From assembly GCF_910591885.1 (NCBI RefSeq), contig NC_063273.1:5270001-5334000 (forward strand): DNA of 64,000 nt. The letters run 5' to 3'. This stretch comes from Bombus terrestris (Eukaryota; Arthropoda; Insecta; Hymenoptera; Apidae). Shown here one piece after another: positions 47,683-58,804 of the stretch (positions are counted from its first letter, which is position 1; every line of letters begins with the position of its first letter). The notes beneath the pieces are model-generated. The model had not been told where the DNA came from. It was given only the letters and a program-made list of their open reading frames with translations, and did not search any database. The position numbers and the translations under genes were made by a program.

Positions 47683-47871
47683 TCAGATATTATTGGCAAT
47701 TAGCCAATGTTTTGCGCTAAGTTCTGCAGTTGGATCAAATCCTAATCCTTTATTACAAAGAGCAACTTGTCTCTGTTTGTAACCTGTTTGGGTGGAATCT
47801 ACGCTTTTGAATAAAGAGGCGAAAATACCCTCGTCTACGAAGTTCTCTAAAAATATAGCTAGTTCTTTCAT
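47683..47871 (-). CDS. Possible small gene or gene remnant, 62 residues
   Basis: Begins MKELAIFLENFVDEGIFASL, ends AELSAKHWLIANNI. The ATG has good context (CCCAATGA), an in-frame stop precedes it by four codons, and AATAAA appears about 30 nt after the stop, so a single-exon small gene is conceivable. The segment LFKSVDSTQTGYKQ looks like a degraded EF-hand loop (D-x-T-x-T-G). It could also be the decayed end of a larger EF-hand gene. No family is assigned. Confidence 0.3.
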   Translation of the reverse strand: MKELAIFLENFVDEGIFASLFKSVDSTQTGYKQRQVALCNKGLGFDPTAELSAKHWLIANNI

Positions 47872-49516
47872 TGGGAAGGTTTAGTGAAATGGCAAGCTAA
47901 CATTTTTTAATATGTTACAAAATCATCACTCTGAATAGTGTCGTGAAAATTTTGCCTGGAGATCGTCGTTTATTAAAAATTTATTGCCAAAAGAAAGTTT
48001 ACACAAAAGGTGTAAATAGTAATCGTTTTGCTTATTGATACTACCTGTATTGACAAGTAAAAGCGTGGATACCCCTTCAACTACATCCCGAGAAAAATCT
48101 AATCTTATCGAACCAAAACCTAATAAAATTAATGAGAAATTAGTTTGGATTAGATCCGAGTTAACTTAACAAAATTTCGATTATTCATACTCTCTTAAAT
48201 GTTGTTCGTAAATAACGTCCAGAAAATTATAAATTTTCGTACAAACTTGCGTAAAACTCCCAACTAAGATCTTTACGACGCTACTCAGGATGATGACCTT
48301 GACAATATATTTAAAATGATCGAAATCCGAGGTGATCCCCTTTTTGTGAATATTTACTAAAGAAATGAAGAAAAAAAAACAAAAGAAAACCTGTATACCT
48401 GTTTTAGAAAGAAATGGTAATGGCGGAAATAGTTATTTTTGTAATCTGCCAAGTAGACGGCTGTACGGCATATCTTATAGAAATAGGACGAAATCTGTTC
48501 GCGTCATCGGAACTCGCAATAACCAAACGCAAGCTATTAAAAATACATTTATTCTCCTAAATAATAGTTGACATACATATGTATATTACTATGAAAGTTT
48601 TTAACATTTTTACTTATACATATACCTAATTATTATGCTATTATTACAACAAATTATTGAACATATAAATTTGCAATAAAATACTATTCCTATTGACTAA
48701 GGATAGAACCTTATCTCTATTATTACAGCTATTGAATTACACATTATCATATACATACGTATACGTATATTTATCTTTTCCTATATCATCCTCTAATATT
48801 CTTAAATAAAAAGTAATCAGAAAATATACAAATTATTAATTTTATTATTAGGATAAATGAATAAGAATCAGACTCTAAATTTAAATTTAAAGAAATACTT
48901 ATCCATAAGAAAGGAAACTAAATATACATATAATGCTCTTGAAATAAGAAATAAGAGATTGTTTTACCTCGAGGATCATTCATGTTTACGATTAGATAGT
49001 GATCGATAATAATATTATCGATAGAATCGATAATATTGAGTACAATAGAAAAGTAACAAATAAGTCGTAGCATTACCACAAATTGTTTTCTCAACCTTAA
49101 TATCACTAATTATAATTACATAGGTACATTTTTAACAAAAATCTAGAGTGAAGTTTTGATCGTACCATCCGTAGATAATACAGGTAAGGAATAATTCCAT
49201 AGGCTTTCGTTTCGCATATATAGTCTACTATACTATATATATATATATATATGCTTATATGCATGCCAGTCACAACTCAGGTATTGCAGTAAGTTTTTAT
49301 AAACCGTTTACTTGTCGAGAAATAATTTCTTCGTTGAAAAAAATGCGCATATTGATAACAATAAACCAACCATCATATTTAACTTGAAGCGTTTCAATTC
49401 GATTAGCGCATCTTAAACGAAAACTAAGAAATACATACACACGTTACGAAGCGGAGCTGTCACCATAGCACTGTAAACAGAACGAGATTGTATTGTATGA
49501 TTACTCGACACTTAAA
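47872..49516. other. Intergenic region upstream of Sgf11
   Basis: About 1.6 kb of AT-rich DNA with AT microsatellites (near 49230). The Sgf11 promoter should lie at its right end. The short frame at 48365-48571 begins in a poly-A-like stretch and is not supported. Confidence 0.45.
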
Positions 49517-50694
49517 ATGTCCGTGACTGAAGAGAGAATTCAAGAATTAAACAGACGATTTCTGGAATTTATGAGTAAAAACGAGAATGTGGAAGGTGCG
49601 ACTAAAGAAATTTATGATGATCTCCTGGATGAGGTTTTAATGGGATTTGTTTTCGATGTACATCGAACTACAAAAACTGGTAGTTCTGATGTAGAAGAAG
49701 GCATACCTGATGACGAATCTTACGCTATTGTAGGTGAGTAAATGGCAAAGAAATATTAAGGATATCAATAACTAGACTTCAATAATCAGGTTATGTTTAT
49801 TTACTACCAAAATGTTTATATTTGACAAATACTTTTAAGTACATTAAATTATGTTATAGTAGCTATTTTTACAATGATTATTGTATTTATATAATTTATC
49901 TAATTGTAAAATGTCTTAAAGATTCTCCAGGATTGGATGTTTTTGGACAACATCCTGTCAAGAAATCCCAAGAATGCAATTGCCCAAATTGTGATAGAGG
50001 AGTTGCAGCTTGTCGTTTTGCAACTCATTTAGAGAAATGTATGGGCATGGGACGAAATAGTTCAAGAATTGCATCAAGACGCATAGCAAATAATTCGAAA
50101 GATCTCAGTAACTTCAGTGGTGTTATAAGCGATGATGATGATGATGTTGATTGGAGCTTAAATAATGATAAGCGTAAACGCAGGAAAGATCGTAATGGTA
50201 TAAAAAGAACAAAACAACAAAAAAGTAATCAAAGGAATGGGGAAACTGTAAGCGAACATATTCATAGCAGTAATGAGAATTCTCCATCAAATTACGAAAA
50301 TATGTCCTTGGAAGATAAAAGGATTTTATTAACACAAATCTGTGGAGTAATATCAGAGCACACAAAAAAGTTATGTACAAGATCTATGCGGTGTCCACAA
50401 CATACAGAAGATCAAAGGAAAGAAATGAGAGCAAATTTAGAATCTGGAAACAATATACAACCTAGTCAAGATAATCTTCATGTCGATGTAGACACCTATG
50501 AAGAAGGAGATGGACAAAATTTAAGAGAAGCATTAGCGCGTTGGGATCGTGAGGGATCAAGTCACTCGAGTCCAGCGGATTCAACATCTACCACATCTAC
50601 ATCTTCAATAAGTAGAAAACGAGAAACAAAATCAAAAGGAAAAGGCAAAGGTTCCAAACGCGATCGCGGTTCGCCCATTTCACAAGGAGATTAA
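49517..50694 (+). CDS. Sgf11: SAGA-associated factor 11 (ATXN7L3-type)
   Basis: Two exons, 49517-49733 and 49922-50694, joined in phase 1 (donor GTAG|gtgagt, acceptor cttaaag), giving 329 residues. Sgf11/ATXN7L3 is a subunit of the SAGA deubiquitinase module with Nonstop/USP22 and ENY2 and is required to remove ubiquitin from histone H2B in the nucleus. The N-terminal helix (about 1-45; LNRRFLEFMSKNENVEGATK, then YDDLLDEVLMGFVFDVHR) packs against ENY2 in known structures. The Sgf11 zinc finger follows, with C93, C96, H108 and C112 (CPNCDRGVAACRFATHLEKC), then MGRNSSRIASRRI. A basic linker leads to an SCA7-type finger with C213, C224, C230 and H233. The tail is Ser/Lys-rich. Length compares with human ATXN7L3 (about 347). 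Start chosen at MSVTEERIQ; the frame upstream opens on TTG. Confidence 0.92.
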
Positions 50695-51146
50695 AATTAG
50701 TTTGTTTAATTCATTTTTTAATTTTATGAATTTTCTAACAGGGAAAGTTATGTAACAATAATGTTCCTATGCATTGTATAAAGCTTTAATAATATATTAT
50801 CCACCACAAAAATATCTATTAATTCTATCCAATGTTTGGTAGATTTTTAAGAACTTGTAATTTAAATACGTACATACAATAATGATTGCTATAATATGTA
50901 ACCAATATATACACATATAATATAATGCTTCAATTTTGTTAAATGTTTCGTTATTTTGATACCAGGAGGCGCTACGTTTGAAATACCTGGAACATGAGTT
51001 ATATTACCTATATTACTACTTACTAATTCATGGTGATAGGTACTGACGTACGCTATTTTTCATAAAAAATTACTCAGTTGACGCAAAGTTACTGTAAGTG
51101 TCTCAGTAGAATAATAAGCAATTTTAAGTTGCATTACAAAATAAAT
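50695..51146. other. Intergenic between Sgf11 and Sde2
   Basis: About 450 bp of AT-rich DNA between two same-strand genes, containing the Sgf11 3' UTR and Sde2 promoter. Nothing else is visible. Confidence 0.45.
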
Positions 51147-51904
51147 ATGTTAAATATTCAGTTAAGTACCGCTTCTGGAATAAAACAGATTCTTACTACC
51201 AATACTCCTTTGAAGATTTATGAACTACATGAACAAATCGAAGGATTAGCAGTATGTATACGTATAGTATTAGTTGTTCTAACCTTAAAATAATTCGTTT
51301 AACGTCGAAAAAGAATTTTAATAATGATTAGTAAAACTTGTTGCAGGAAAACTTTTACATCGTATACAATGGGAGACTCGTGGATGAAAATGTTACTTGC
51401 CATGATGGTTATATTTCTATTATACCGCGATTGTTTGGCGGGAAAGGGGGATTTGGTTCCATGCTACGAGCAATTGGAGCGCAAATCGAAAAAACTACAA
51501 ATCGTGAAGCTTGTAGAGATTTAAGTGGACGCAGACTTCGTGATATCAACGAAGAAAAAAGACTAAAAGCTTGGATCGAGAAACAAGGAAAACGAGAAGA
51601 AGAAGCAGCAGAACGTAAAAAGAAAAAATTAGAAAGACTTTGCACTGAACCTAGACACGAATTTAAAGATCAAACTTACGAACGCGAAAGATCGGTTCTT
51701 ACAGAAAGAGTTGGAGATGCAGTTGAAGAAGGTTTCAAAGTTGCTACTTCTGGAATAAAAAGAAAATGTGACACAGAACTAAAACCAAATAAAAAGAAAA
51801 TTTTGCTAGATCTTGATATTGATTCAGATGAATTAGATAGTTCTGATGAAGATGACGAAGGTAATAAAGATTCTGAAGCAAAAGATAATAGAAATAAGAA
51901 ATAG
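51147..51904 (+). CDS. Sde2: Replication stress response regulator SDE2
   Basis: Two exons, 51147-51251 and 51347-51904, joined in phase 0 (donor GCA|gtatgt, acceptor ttgttgcag), giving 220 residues. SDE2 has an N-terminal ubiquitin-like fold that is clipped after a di-glycine; the C-terminal fragment acts in pre-mRNA splicing and, in vertebrates, in PCNA-linked replication stress control. Visible here: the ubiquitin-like region (about 1-70), the processing site in RLFGGKGGFGSMLRAIGAQI, the family signature TTNREACRDLSGRRLRDINE, a basic coiled coil (REEEAAERKKKKLERL) and an acidic Ser/Asp tail. It is much shorter than human SDE2 (about 451) and I see no SAP domain. The upstream frame to 51078 is not used, as the ATG at 51147 begins the conserved fold. 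Confidence 0.88.
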
Positions 51905-52489
51905 TAACATAAGCAAGAAAACTAAATATAGCTGAAGAGCTTATAAATTAAAATACATTTTTAGTACTGTAATTTATTAATAAGCGATTTAAATTATTCA
52001 TACAGAACTTCTCATGTATGCTAAAATTATTTGATATTTTTGTTCGATATGATAAAGTAATGTAATTCTTATAGTGTTAGATCATATGACCTGTTCAGAG
52101 GCTACATTGATAAACTCTGTATATATAAAAAAAATATTCATGATATTACAAATATTGCTCTTTAAATTGATATTAGAATTTACCATCATGTACTGTCATA
52201 TTCTTCCAATAAGTGAACTTATGGAAGTAAGACAATTGTTTCTTGTAAATTGAATTATCATGTACTTATATAGGTAATAGATCATGTATTTAGGTAATGA
52301 AATTAACAAATTGTGGAGTTGATCAATTTGGCTGCTGAAAGGCTTATTTATTGACTAGAATATAGGAATAAAATTAATTTGTATACACATATTTTAAATG
52401 TTATATTGTACAAATATAAGCTTAATGTTTAAAATGTATAGACATAGGGTAACTTTGTTGACGTTTTTTTAAAACTCCTTTACTATAGG
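51905..52489. other. Convergent 3' intergenic region
   Basis: About 585 bp between the Sde2 stop and the 3' end of the following minus-strand gene. AT-rich, presumably UTRs. Confidence 0.45.
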
Positions 52490-52946
52490 TTAAAATATCC
52501 TCCATGCAACTAATTCGTTAGATAGTTTTACTCCTATTGCAAATAAAGCTACTGATGTAATAAGCGACTTCAAAAAGTCATTTACAAGTACTTTATTGTA
52601 TTTGCAATGTTGTAGCCATTTATAAAGATCTCTTATGTATCTTGACCCAATTAAATATAGATAATTATTTTCAGTATATTTGTCTTTAATTTGCTTATCT
52701 ATTGTATGCATCAGAGCACCCAGGCAAACGTAATAATAAGATCTACACTTTTTGTTCGAAATATGCTGAAAATATGTAATTATTATCGATTTGTTCCATT
52801 TAGCTGTTTAAAATATATTTAAAAGATAAGGAACTAGATGTTTTGTAAATGAATCTCACATTTTTCCGAACTTTCTCTTTCTTAATGGACACTGTATCCG
52901 TTAACGTAGGCAATGATAATGTACAAATATTATGTTTCACAGCCAT
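52490..52946 (-). CDS. Uncharacterised 120-residue protein with C-terminal membrane anchor
   Basis: Two exons on the minus strand, 52946-52860 and 52765-52490, joined in phase 0 (donor AAAAAT|gtgaga, acceptor tattttcag). The N-terminus is MAVKHNICTLSLPTLTDTVS with a basic cluster (KKEKVRKN). The middle contains YIRDLYKWLQHCKYNKVLVN. A hydrophobic segment (about residues 101-114; FLKSLITSVALFAIGVKL) lies close to the C-terminus (SNELVAWRIF), which fits a tail-anchored or single-pass protein, perhaps mitochondrial or ER; that is inference. I do not recognise the family. Its ATG region has a good purine context (AAAATGGC). Confidence 0.6.
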
Positions 52947-53774
52947 TTTCAATCTTTTTCGTTCCAAAATTTTATATATTTAATTACATCGTTATATAAG
53001 ATTCAAAATTTTGTGTACAAACGAAACTAAAGAACATCGGAGCCGATGTTCTTCTGTTCAATACAAAATTCCTCGTATCAAAGAAGAATAAAAAATAAAA
53101 GATATATTTCAGACGCTTGATCTTTGGTATATGTATTGCTTTTCGCTCCTATTTATAGTACTGCATAAGGAAAAATATACTGTTGTAATAATGTCTATAA
53201 GGCAATTGTACATAATATATGTATATACACACACACATAAGTGCACTTATAAAATAAATTTAAAAAAATATCCTAAAATATATCCATTTTATATCTATAA
53301 ATGTACATAATATACAAATTTATAAACCGCTTGGAATTAAACACAAACGTGTTCTTCTCTACTTCTCTCTCTGTCCCTCTAAAGCCATACTTGACTAATT
53401 TTTTCATGATTTATTTATGTCTTTTCGATTAAGCATAAATAATTTGTGTTTGAAAATTTAAATTAAACTGATAATTGAAATAGGAAAAGACATTTTTAAT
53501 CATTCGAAGCCTGAGAAAGTTATTGTTTTATAAAGGAATAAAAAGAAGGAAGAATAATTATACTCGATAGATATTAAAATAGTGGGAGAAGCAGTTGACC
53601 ATGGTTGTAGACAAACCATTTGCTATATAGTCGGCATCCTCAACTCGAACGTGATGGATGTCACTCTCTGAATCGCTCGTGAAGTACATATCAAAGCCAC
53701 AATAATTCAGAAACTATACGTGAAATCTAATACTTTGGTTTTTCTCAACAACTGTTATCATTTTATGCGTTAAA
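52947..53774. other. Divergent intergenic region
   Basis: About 830 bp between the small minus-strand gene and the first serine protease gene; both promoters should be here. A short CT-rich stretch and an ACAC run occur near 53.2-53.4 kb. No other gene is seen. Confidence 0.45.
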
Positions 53775-55481
53775 ATGATTAAGTTATTTGCTTTTAGCAT
53801 TTTGCAAGCTATGATGCTTGTTGCAGTCGCTCGTAAGTTATTAATTGTCTTTTTAAATAATTTTGTAACACATTAGTCATACATTTAATTGATTGGAATT
53901 AGTTTTTTTTCATTATAAACTTTTATTAAACATTATAAGCTTTTATTTCTTCTATATGCTTCAAATACGGTTTTTATAATGTTAGATTTAAAAATCGATA
54001 ATGAAAAATTGAACAATAGTCAAAGAATAGTAGTCATTACAGATTATTTATAATTGCTCAATGTGTTGTGTTTCTTTGGATAGCATGAAATTACAATGCT
54101 ACGGAACGCATCACTGTATTTTAATTTCAACGAATATAACGAATAAAATACAAAGACATCAGTTTACGGCAAATTTATATTCTTATGATCGATCTACTGC
54201 AAGCATAAACTGTTAATAATTATTTCTTCTCATATATTAAAGACAACTTTCTTTTTTAGAATTTCAAGGACAATCGAATTGTGTGTCACTTTATGGTGTA
54301 TCCGGTCAGTGCATCGGATTACGTCAATGTCCACAAATACTGAATATTCTTCAAACACGACCCCTTACACCACAAATAATAGATATATTAAGACAATTAC
54401 AGTGCGGTTTCGATAGTCCTGACAACCCTCGAGTATGTTGCCCTATACAAAACGGAAATATCAATACAGCAACTCGGAGCAATGAATCTCGTATTGATGA
54501 TAACACCGGAATAAATTCGAATTCTTGGCAACAAAATACCAACAATCAAAATCTACAATACGATATTTTTAACAATCCTTTGCTTCCTACTGAATGCGGC
54601 AAAGATTTAACTCAAAGGATCGTCGGTGGAGAACGCGCAGGTCTCGACGAATATCCATGGATGACACTCTTGGAATACCTTACATGTAAGAAGTTAAAAA
54701 CAGATAGGATGCTCTAAAAGTAGTTAACGCAAACACGGAAATAATTAACATAAAATTATATTTTTCAGTAAATGGAATGTATACAGCTTGTGGTGGAGTC
54801 CTTATAAGTCAGCGTTATGTTCTAACGGCAGCTCATTGTGTCAAAGGCAAAGATATACCAAGTACATGGCGACTGCGAAGTGTCCGTTTAGGCGAATACA
54901 ATACCGATACCAATCCTGATTGCATTAAGGACGATGAAAACAGCCAAATTTGCGCGGACGAAATCGTGTCGGTTGAAATCGAAGAACAAATTGCTCATGA
55001 GAATTACCGGCCACGATCAAGAGATCAGAAATATGATATCGCTCTGCTAAGATTGTCCCGTGATGTTACGTTTACCAATTATATAAAACCTATTTGTCTG
55101 CCACCAAATGCTTCTCTCGGACAAAGACTATCTGTTGCCGGCTGGGGAAAGACAGAGAACGGTTCATCGTCGAACATAAAGCTAAAACTTACGTTGCCTA
55201 TAGTTGACGAAGTACAATGCCAGATGACTTATGGAAACGTAGGAGTGGCGTTGGGTTACGGGCAGATTTGTGCCGGTGGACAAAAGGGTAAAGATTCGTG
55301 TAGAGGAGATTCTGGTGGATCTTTAATGGCTGTAGAACGAGATCAGAATGGTAGCGCTAGATGGGTAGCTGTTGGTGTTGTTTCCTTTGGACCATCACCT
55401 TGCGGTATGCCTGGATGGCCTGGCGTTTATACCAGAGTAATTGATTTTGTACCTTGGATACTCAGCAAAATGAGACCTTGA
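53775..55481 (+). CDS. CLIP-domain serine protease 1 (trypsin-like, secreted)
   Basis: Three exons, 53775-53832, 54260-54685 and 54769-55481, phase 1 at both junctions, giving 398 residues. Such enzymes act in haemolymph cascades (clotting, melanisation, Toll signalling). Residues 1-19 are a signal peptide. A CLIP domain follows with six cysteines at 27, 37, 43, 68, 79 and 80. An Asn/Ser-rich linker leads to the activation site R139|I140 (TQRIVGGERAG), so a trypsin-like upstream protease would activate it. The catalytic triad is H184 (TAAHC), D251 (YDIALLRL) and S343 (GDSGG); D337 predicts cleavage after Arg/Lys. An extra cysteine loop (PDCIKDDENSQICADE) is typical of CLIPB proteases. The residue after GDSGG is Ser, where most relatives have Pro. 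Closest recollection is the easter/Bi-VSP-like group of bees; orthology is not established. It is followed by a related gene about 1 kb downstream. Confidence 0.88.
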
Positions 55482-56528
55482 TATCTATATTGAAATTATT
55501 CGTCCAATCTCCATCTAATCTTTATACGTGTAAAATTGTAAACGCATACGCGCAACGATGAAAGGAAGGCGAATTAAAAGATATATAATATATATCATTT
55601 GTTAAATAATATGAAAGAAGATATAACATTCTTGATTTTATGAAAAAAAATTATTTTTGTTCTCTAGTGATAGGGTTACGTTACATCAATAATATAACTA
55701 ATAACTATCGGTTTCAGAGGTTATCGATTCTCTAGGTCATACAAACATCATGCAAGATATACGTGTACAATTATTTTTATATTTTTCCTTAATAAACGAA
55801 GTGCATGTTATTTTTAAAACAGTATGCGGAAATTATCAAAGGCATGATTTGTCTACCGCGAAACTTATCGTCTTCTGTATGACGTAAAGCATGCAATGTT
55901 AGAATTGGAAATCCCTGAATTGTCTTAATAAGCCAACCCACAAAGTCAGAATGATGAAACTTACTCTCAGAAATACATTTTATGTATATATATATATATA
56001 TGTGTGACTTATTTCAACATCAGCAAATATATAACGCAGAAGAAAATATATTTTTATTTCGATGCTTTACTTCATTATGAAATTATCAATAGGTCAATAA
56101 AGCTAATAGATATCTGTCGATACAATATAACGTTCCTATTAGTCGAGAACATTTTCCTTATAACCCCTTCCCTCTAGATATTTTTTCCAATCGAAAGGCT
56201 CTTCGGACTCAGCAGATGGCAGCAGTTAGTACGTTGAAGACTCTTCGCGCGAGTCCATTCTCTGCAAAAGTAATAAAAGTAAACAGATTTTGAAACTGGT
56301 TTGTCCGCTTCATTGCTGGTTTGAAAGATCTTAAGTACGACTTTATTATTTTTCTAAATATTGTTGTTTCTTGCTTTCAATCGGAAGAAGCGGAATAAGT
56401 AAAGGAATCGAGAAAGAATTTGTAACCGAATATTACCTGAGTTAAAAAAATACAAATCTTCAAACTAGTTTCAAGAAAAAGAAAAAGATAGCTTTGACGA
56501 TAGCTTTGACGATAGTTTCGTAATCAAC
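55482..56528. other. Intergenic between the two protease genes
   Basis: About 1 kb holding the 3' UTR of protease 1 and the promoter of protease 2. It contains an AT microsatellite near 55.99 kb. A 17-bp tandem duplication (GATAGCTTTGACGATAG-like, near 56490-56516) occurs just before the next start codon. No gene is visible. Confidence 0.5.
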
Positions 56529-58403
56529 ATGATTAATCATTTACTTTTAGTCGGAATTTTGGTTTTATGCGGAGTCAGTGCGCGTGAGTGGGATTTCCTA
56601 AATACTTACTCGCAATATAGCAATAATCCTCATACGATTACTAATTATTCTCAAGCATGTTAACAATCATGTTACAGATTTATCTCCATACAAAACTACT
56701 CTTATTCTTTTACATTTTTGTTTAACGAAAATTAATATATTAAGTGGTTATTGCGAAAAAAGAAATAATTTATATAGGCATTACTGCTGAAAAGTAAAAA
56801 TTTTGTTCGATTGATATACGTATAACAAGCTTCTATTAACATATCACGCGCGTAATATCTCACTTGCATCTTATTTGTGATTGTGATCAGTACCGTATAC
56901 AACAACTGGAGAGAGATACACTTATGAAACGTTACTCTGAATACTAATGACACGCGACGTTTCTTCTTTCGTAGTATTAATAACACTACATATACTTTGA
57001 ACCTAATTCGATAATCCGAGCAATCCACTTCTGTAAACGATGGATTTTTTTTATAGAAGATATATGTACCACGCCACAGAATAAAACTGGTGTTTGCATC
57101 AATATACACAGTTGTCAACCAATTGTAGAGATTCTTAAACGACAAAAACCATTGTCACAGGAAACTTATGATTATTTGATCAGTTTACAATGCGGATTTG
57201 AGAATAAAGATCCCAAAGTGTGTTGCGAACAGGTAAACATTTTATGCAACCATTATGATCAACATTTGTGCTCTTCTGATATAAAGTGAAACGCGTTACG
57301 ACAAAATATTACAATTTTAGCGTTCGTTAATAACTGAATCCACAACCACAACGACAACCACAACCACAACAGAAAATCCGTTGTTTACTCCCGATCCCCC
57401 AGACGTCACGAATCATCCGAATTTACCATTACTGGATCATAATTTGTGCGGCCCAATATCGCAAGAAAAGATTTTTGGTGGTAACAAAACACGCATATTT
57501 GATTTTCCATGGATGGTATTGCTCGCCTACAATACTGGGAAACAAATCCCAGAATTCAAATGCGGAGGATCGTTAATCAATAAACGATATGTACTCACCG
57601 CTGCTCATTGTATTACAATGCTACCGAGTGGTAAGTCGATCGTAAAATGTATTACTGATGAATTCATTTGGTTCAATATTTTATTCAGAATCAATATCTT
57701 AGATTTTACATTAATCGGAGTACGACTAGGAGAGCATAATTTGAATACTGAGCGCGACTGTGACAAAGACGAAGACGGTATCGAAATCGTTTGCGCTGAA
57801 AGATATCAAGATATCGGTATAGAAAGTACCCACTTTCACCCACAATATTCAAGAGCGAAATTACAAAATGACATTGGTTTACTACGACTGGATCAGGACG
57901 CCGATTTTAGACCACAAAATGTGCGGCCTATTTGTATGCCAATCGGATCAGCTGCAACTTTGACTAGAAAAAAAGTAAATGCGATAGTAAAACACGAGCA
58001 TTTTTCCATGTCACTTCTCTTTTTTCTAATCGTAGATTCTTACGTTTTATGATAGGTAATAGTAACGGGTTGGGGCGCAACTGAACGTGGACCACACAGT
58101 CCGGATTTGCTGCAGGTTCAGTTACAACTAATAGCCACAGATAAATGTGCAGAAATGTATGAAAGACAGGCGCGAATTTGGTACAAGCAAATGTGCGCGG
58201 GCGGTAAAAGCGGTATGGATTCTTGTTCGGGAGATAGCGGTGGGCCACTTCAGGCTCCAGGAAATTATAGCCATAATTTAAAATTCATTCAATATGGAGT
58301 TGTCAGTTTTGGACCTCGCATGTGTGGTATGACAGGAACACCTGGAGTTTATACAAAGATTGTGTATTACCTAGATTGGATTTTAGATACTATCAGGGCA
58401 TAA
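56529..58403 (+). CDS. CLIP-domain serine protease 2 (trypsin-like, secreted)
   Basis: Five exons: 56529-56583, 57057-57232, 57321-57630, 57703-57974 and 58056-58403, phase-consistent, giving 386 residues. Signal peptide at about 1-18 (MINHLLLVGILVLCGVSA). CLIP domain cysteines lie at 22, 32, 38, 64, 74 and 75. The linker has a run of ten threonines (85-94) and several prolines. The activation site is K127|I128 (QEKIFGGNK), so the activating cut follows Lys rather than Arg. The triad is H173 (TAAHC), D237 (NDIGLLRL) and S332 (GDSGGP), with D326 predicting trypsin-like specificity. The CLIPB-type extra loop (RDCDKDEDGIEIVCAE) is present. It shares domain order and intron positions in the CLIP region with the neighbouring protease, indicating tandem duplication, but has two more introns in the protease domain. 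The open frame running through the intron after 57630 is accidental. Confidence 0.87.
57341..57372 (+). repeat. ACA/ACC microsatellite encoding polythreonine
   Basis: A CAA/ACC-type simple repeat in exon 3 of protease 2 that encodes ten consecutive threonines in the linker between the CLIP and protease domains. The length is likely to vary between individuals. Confidence 0.8.
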
Positions 58404-58804
58404 AATATACACACATAATATTGAAATTGTTGTTAATATTTTTGAAATTAAGAATTGATTTTTTAAACATCGAATAAAAATTAATCTGGTAATTTCAAAG
58501 CGCTTTATTTATAAATTCTTTTTCTGCTATAAATATTGTATTAAGATTATACATAAGTCTAATTATTTGTATCGTATAGTTCGTACCGTTTCAATCTGTT
58601 TCCTAATAACATTGAAATAAATTTTTACTGATTTTATTTTTTGTTTAAATAGAGTGTAAAATACGTGAAGAAATATAAAGATAAAGAAAAAAGACATATG
58701 TTTCCCGTACATGTTCCTCTTATATTATACATGTATGTAATCACTTTAAGGTTTTCAGTCACCATCTGATTACGATTAATTCCAATTAATAGTTGTCAAA
58801 TTGC
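58404..58804. other. Convergent 3' intergenic region
   Basis: About 400 bp between the protease 2 stop and the FAM161 stop on the opposite strand. AT-rich, with GAATAAA near 58474 as a candidate poly(A) signal for the protease. Nothing else is visible. Confidence 0.5.
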
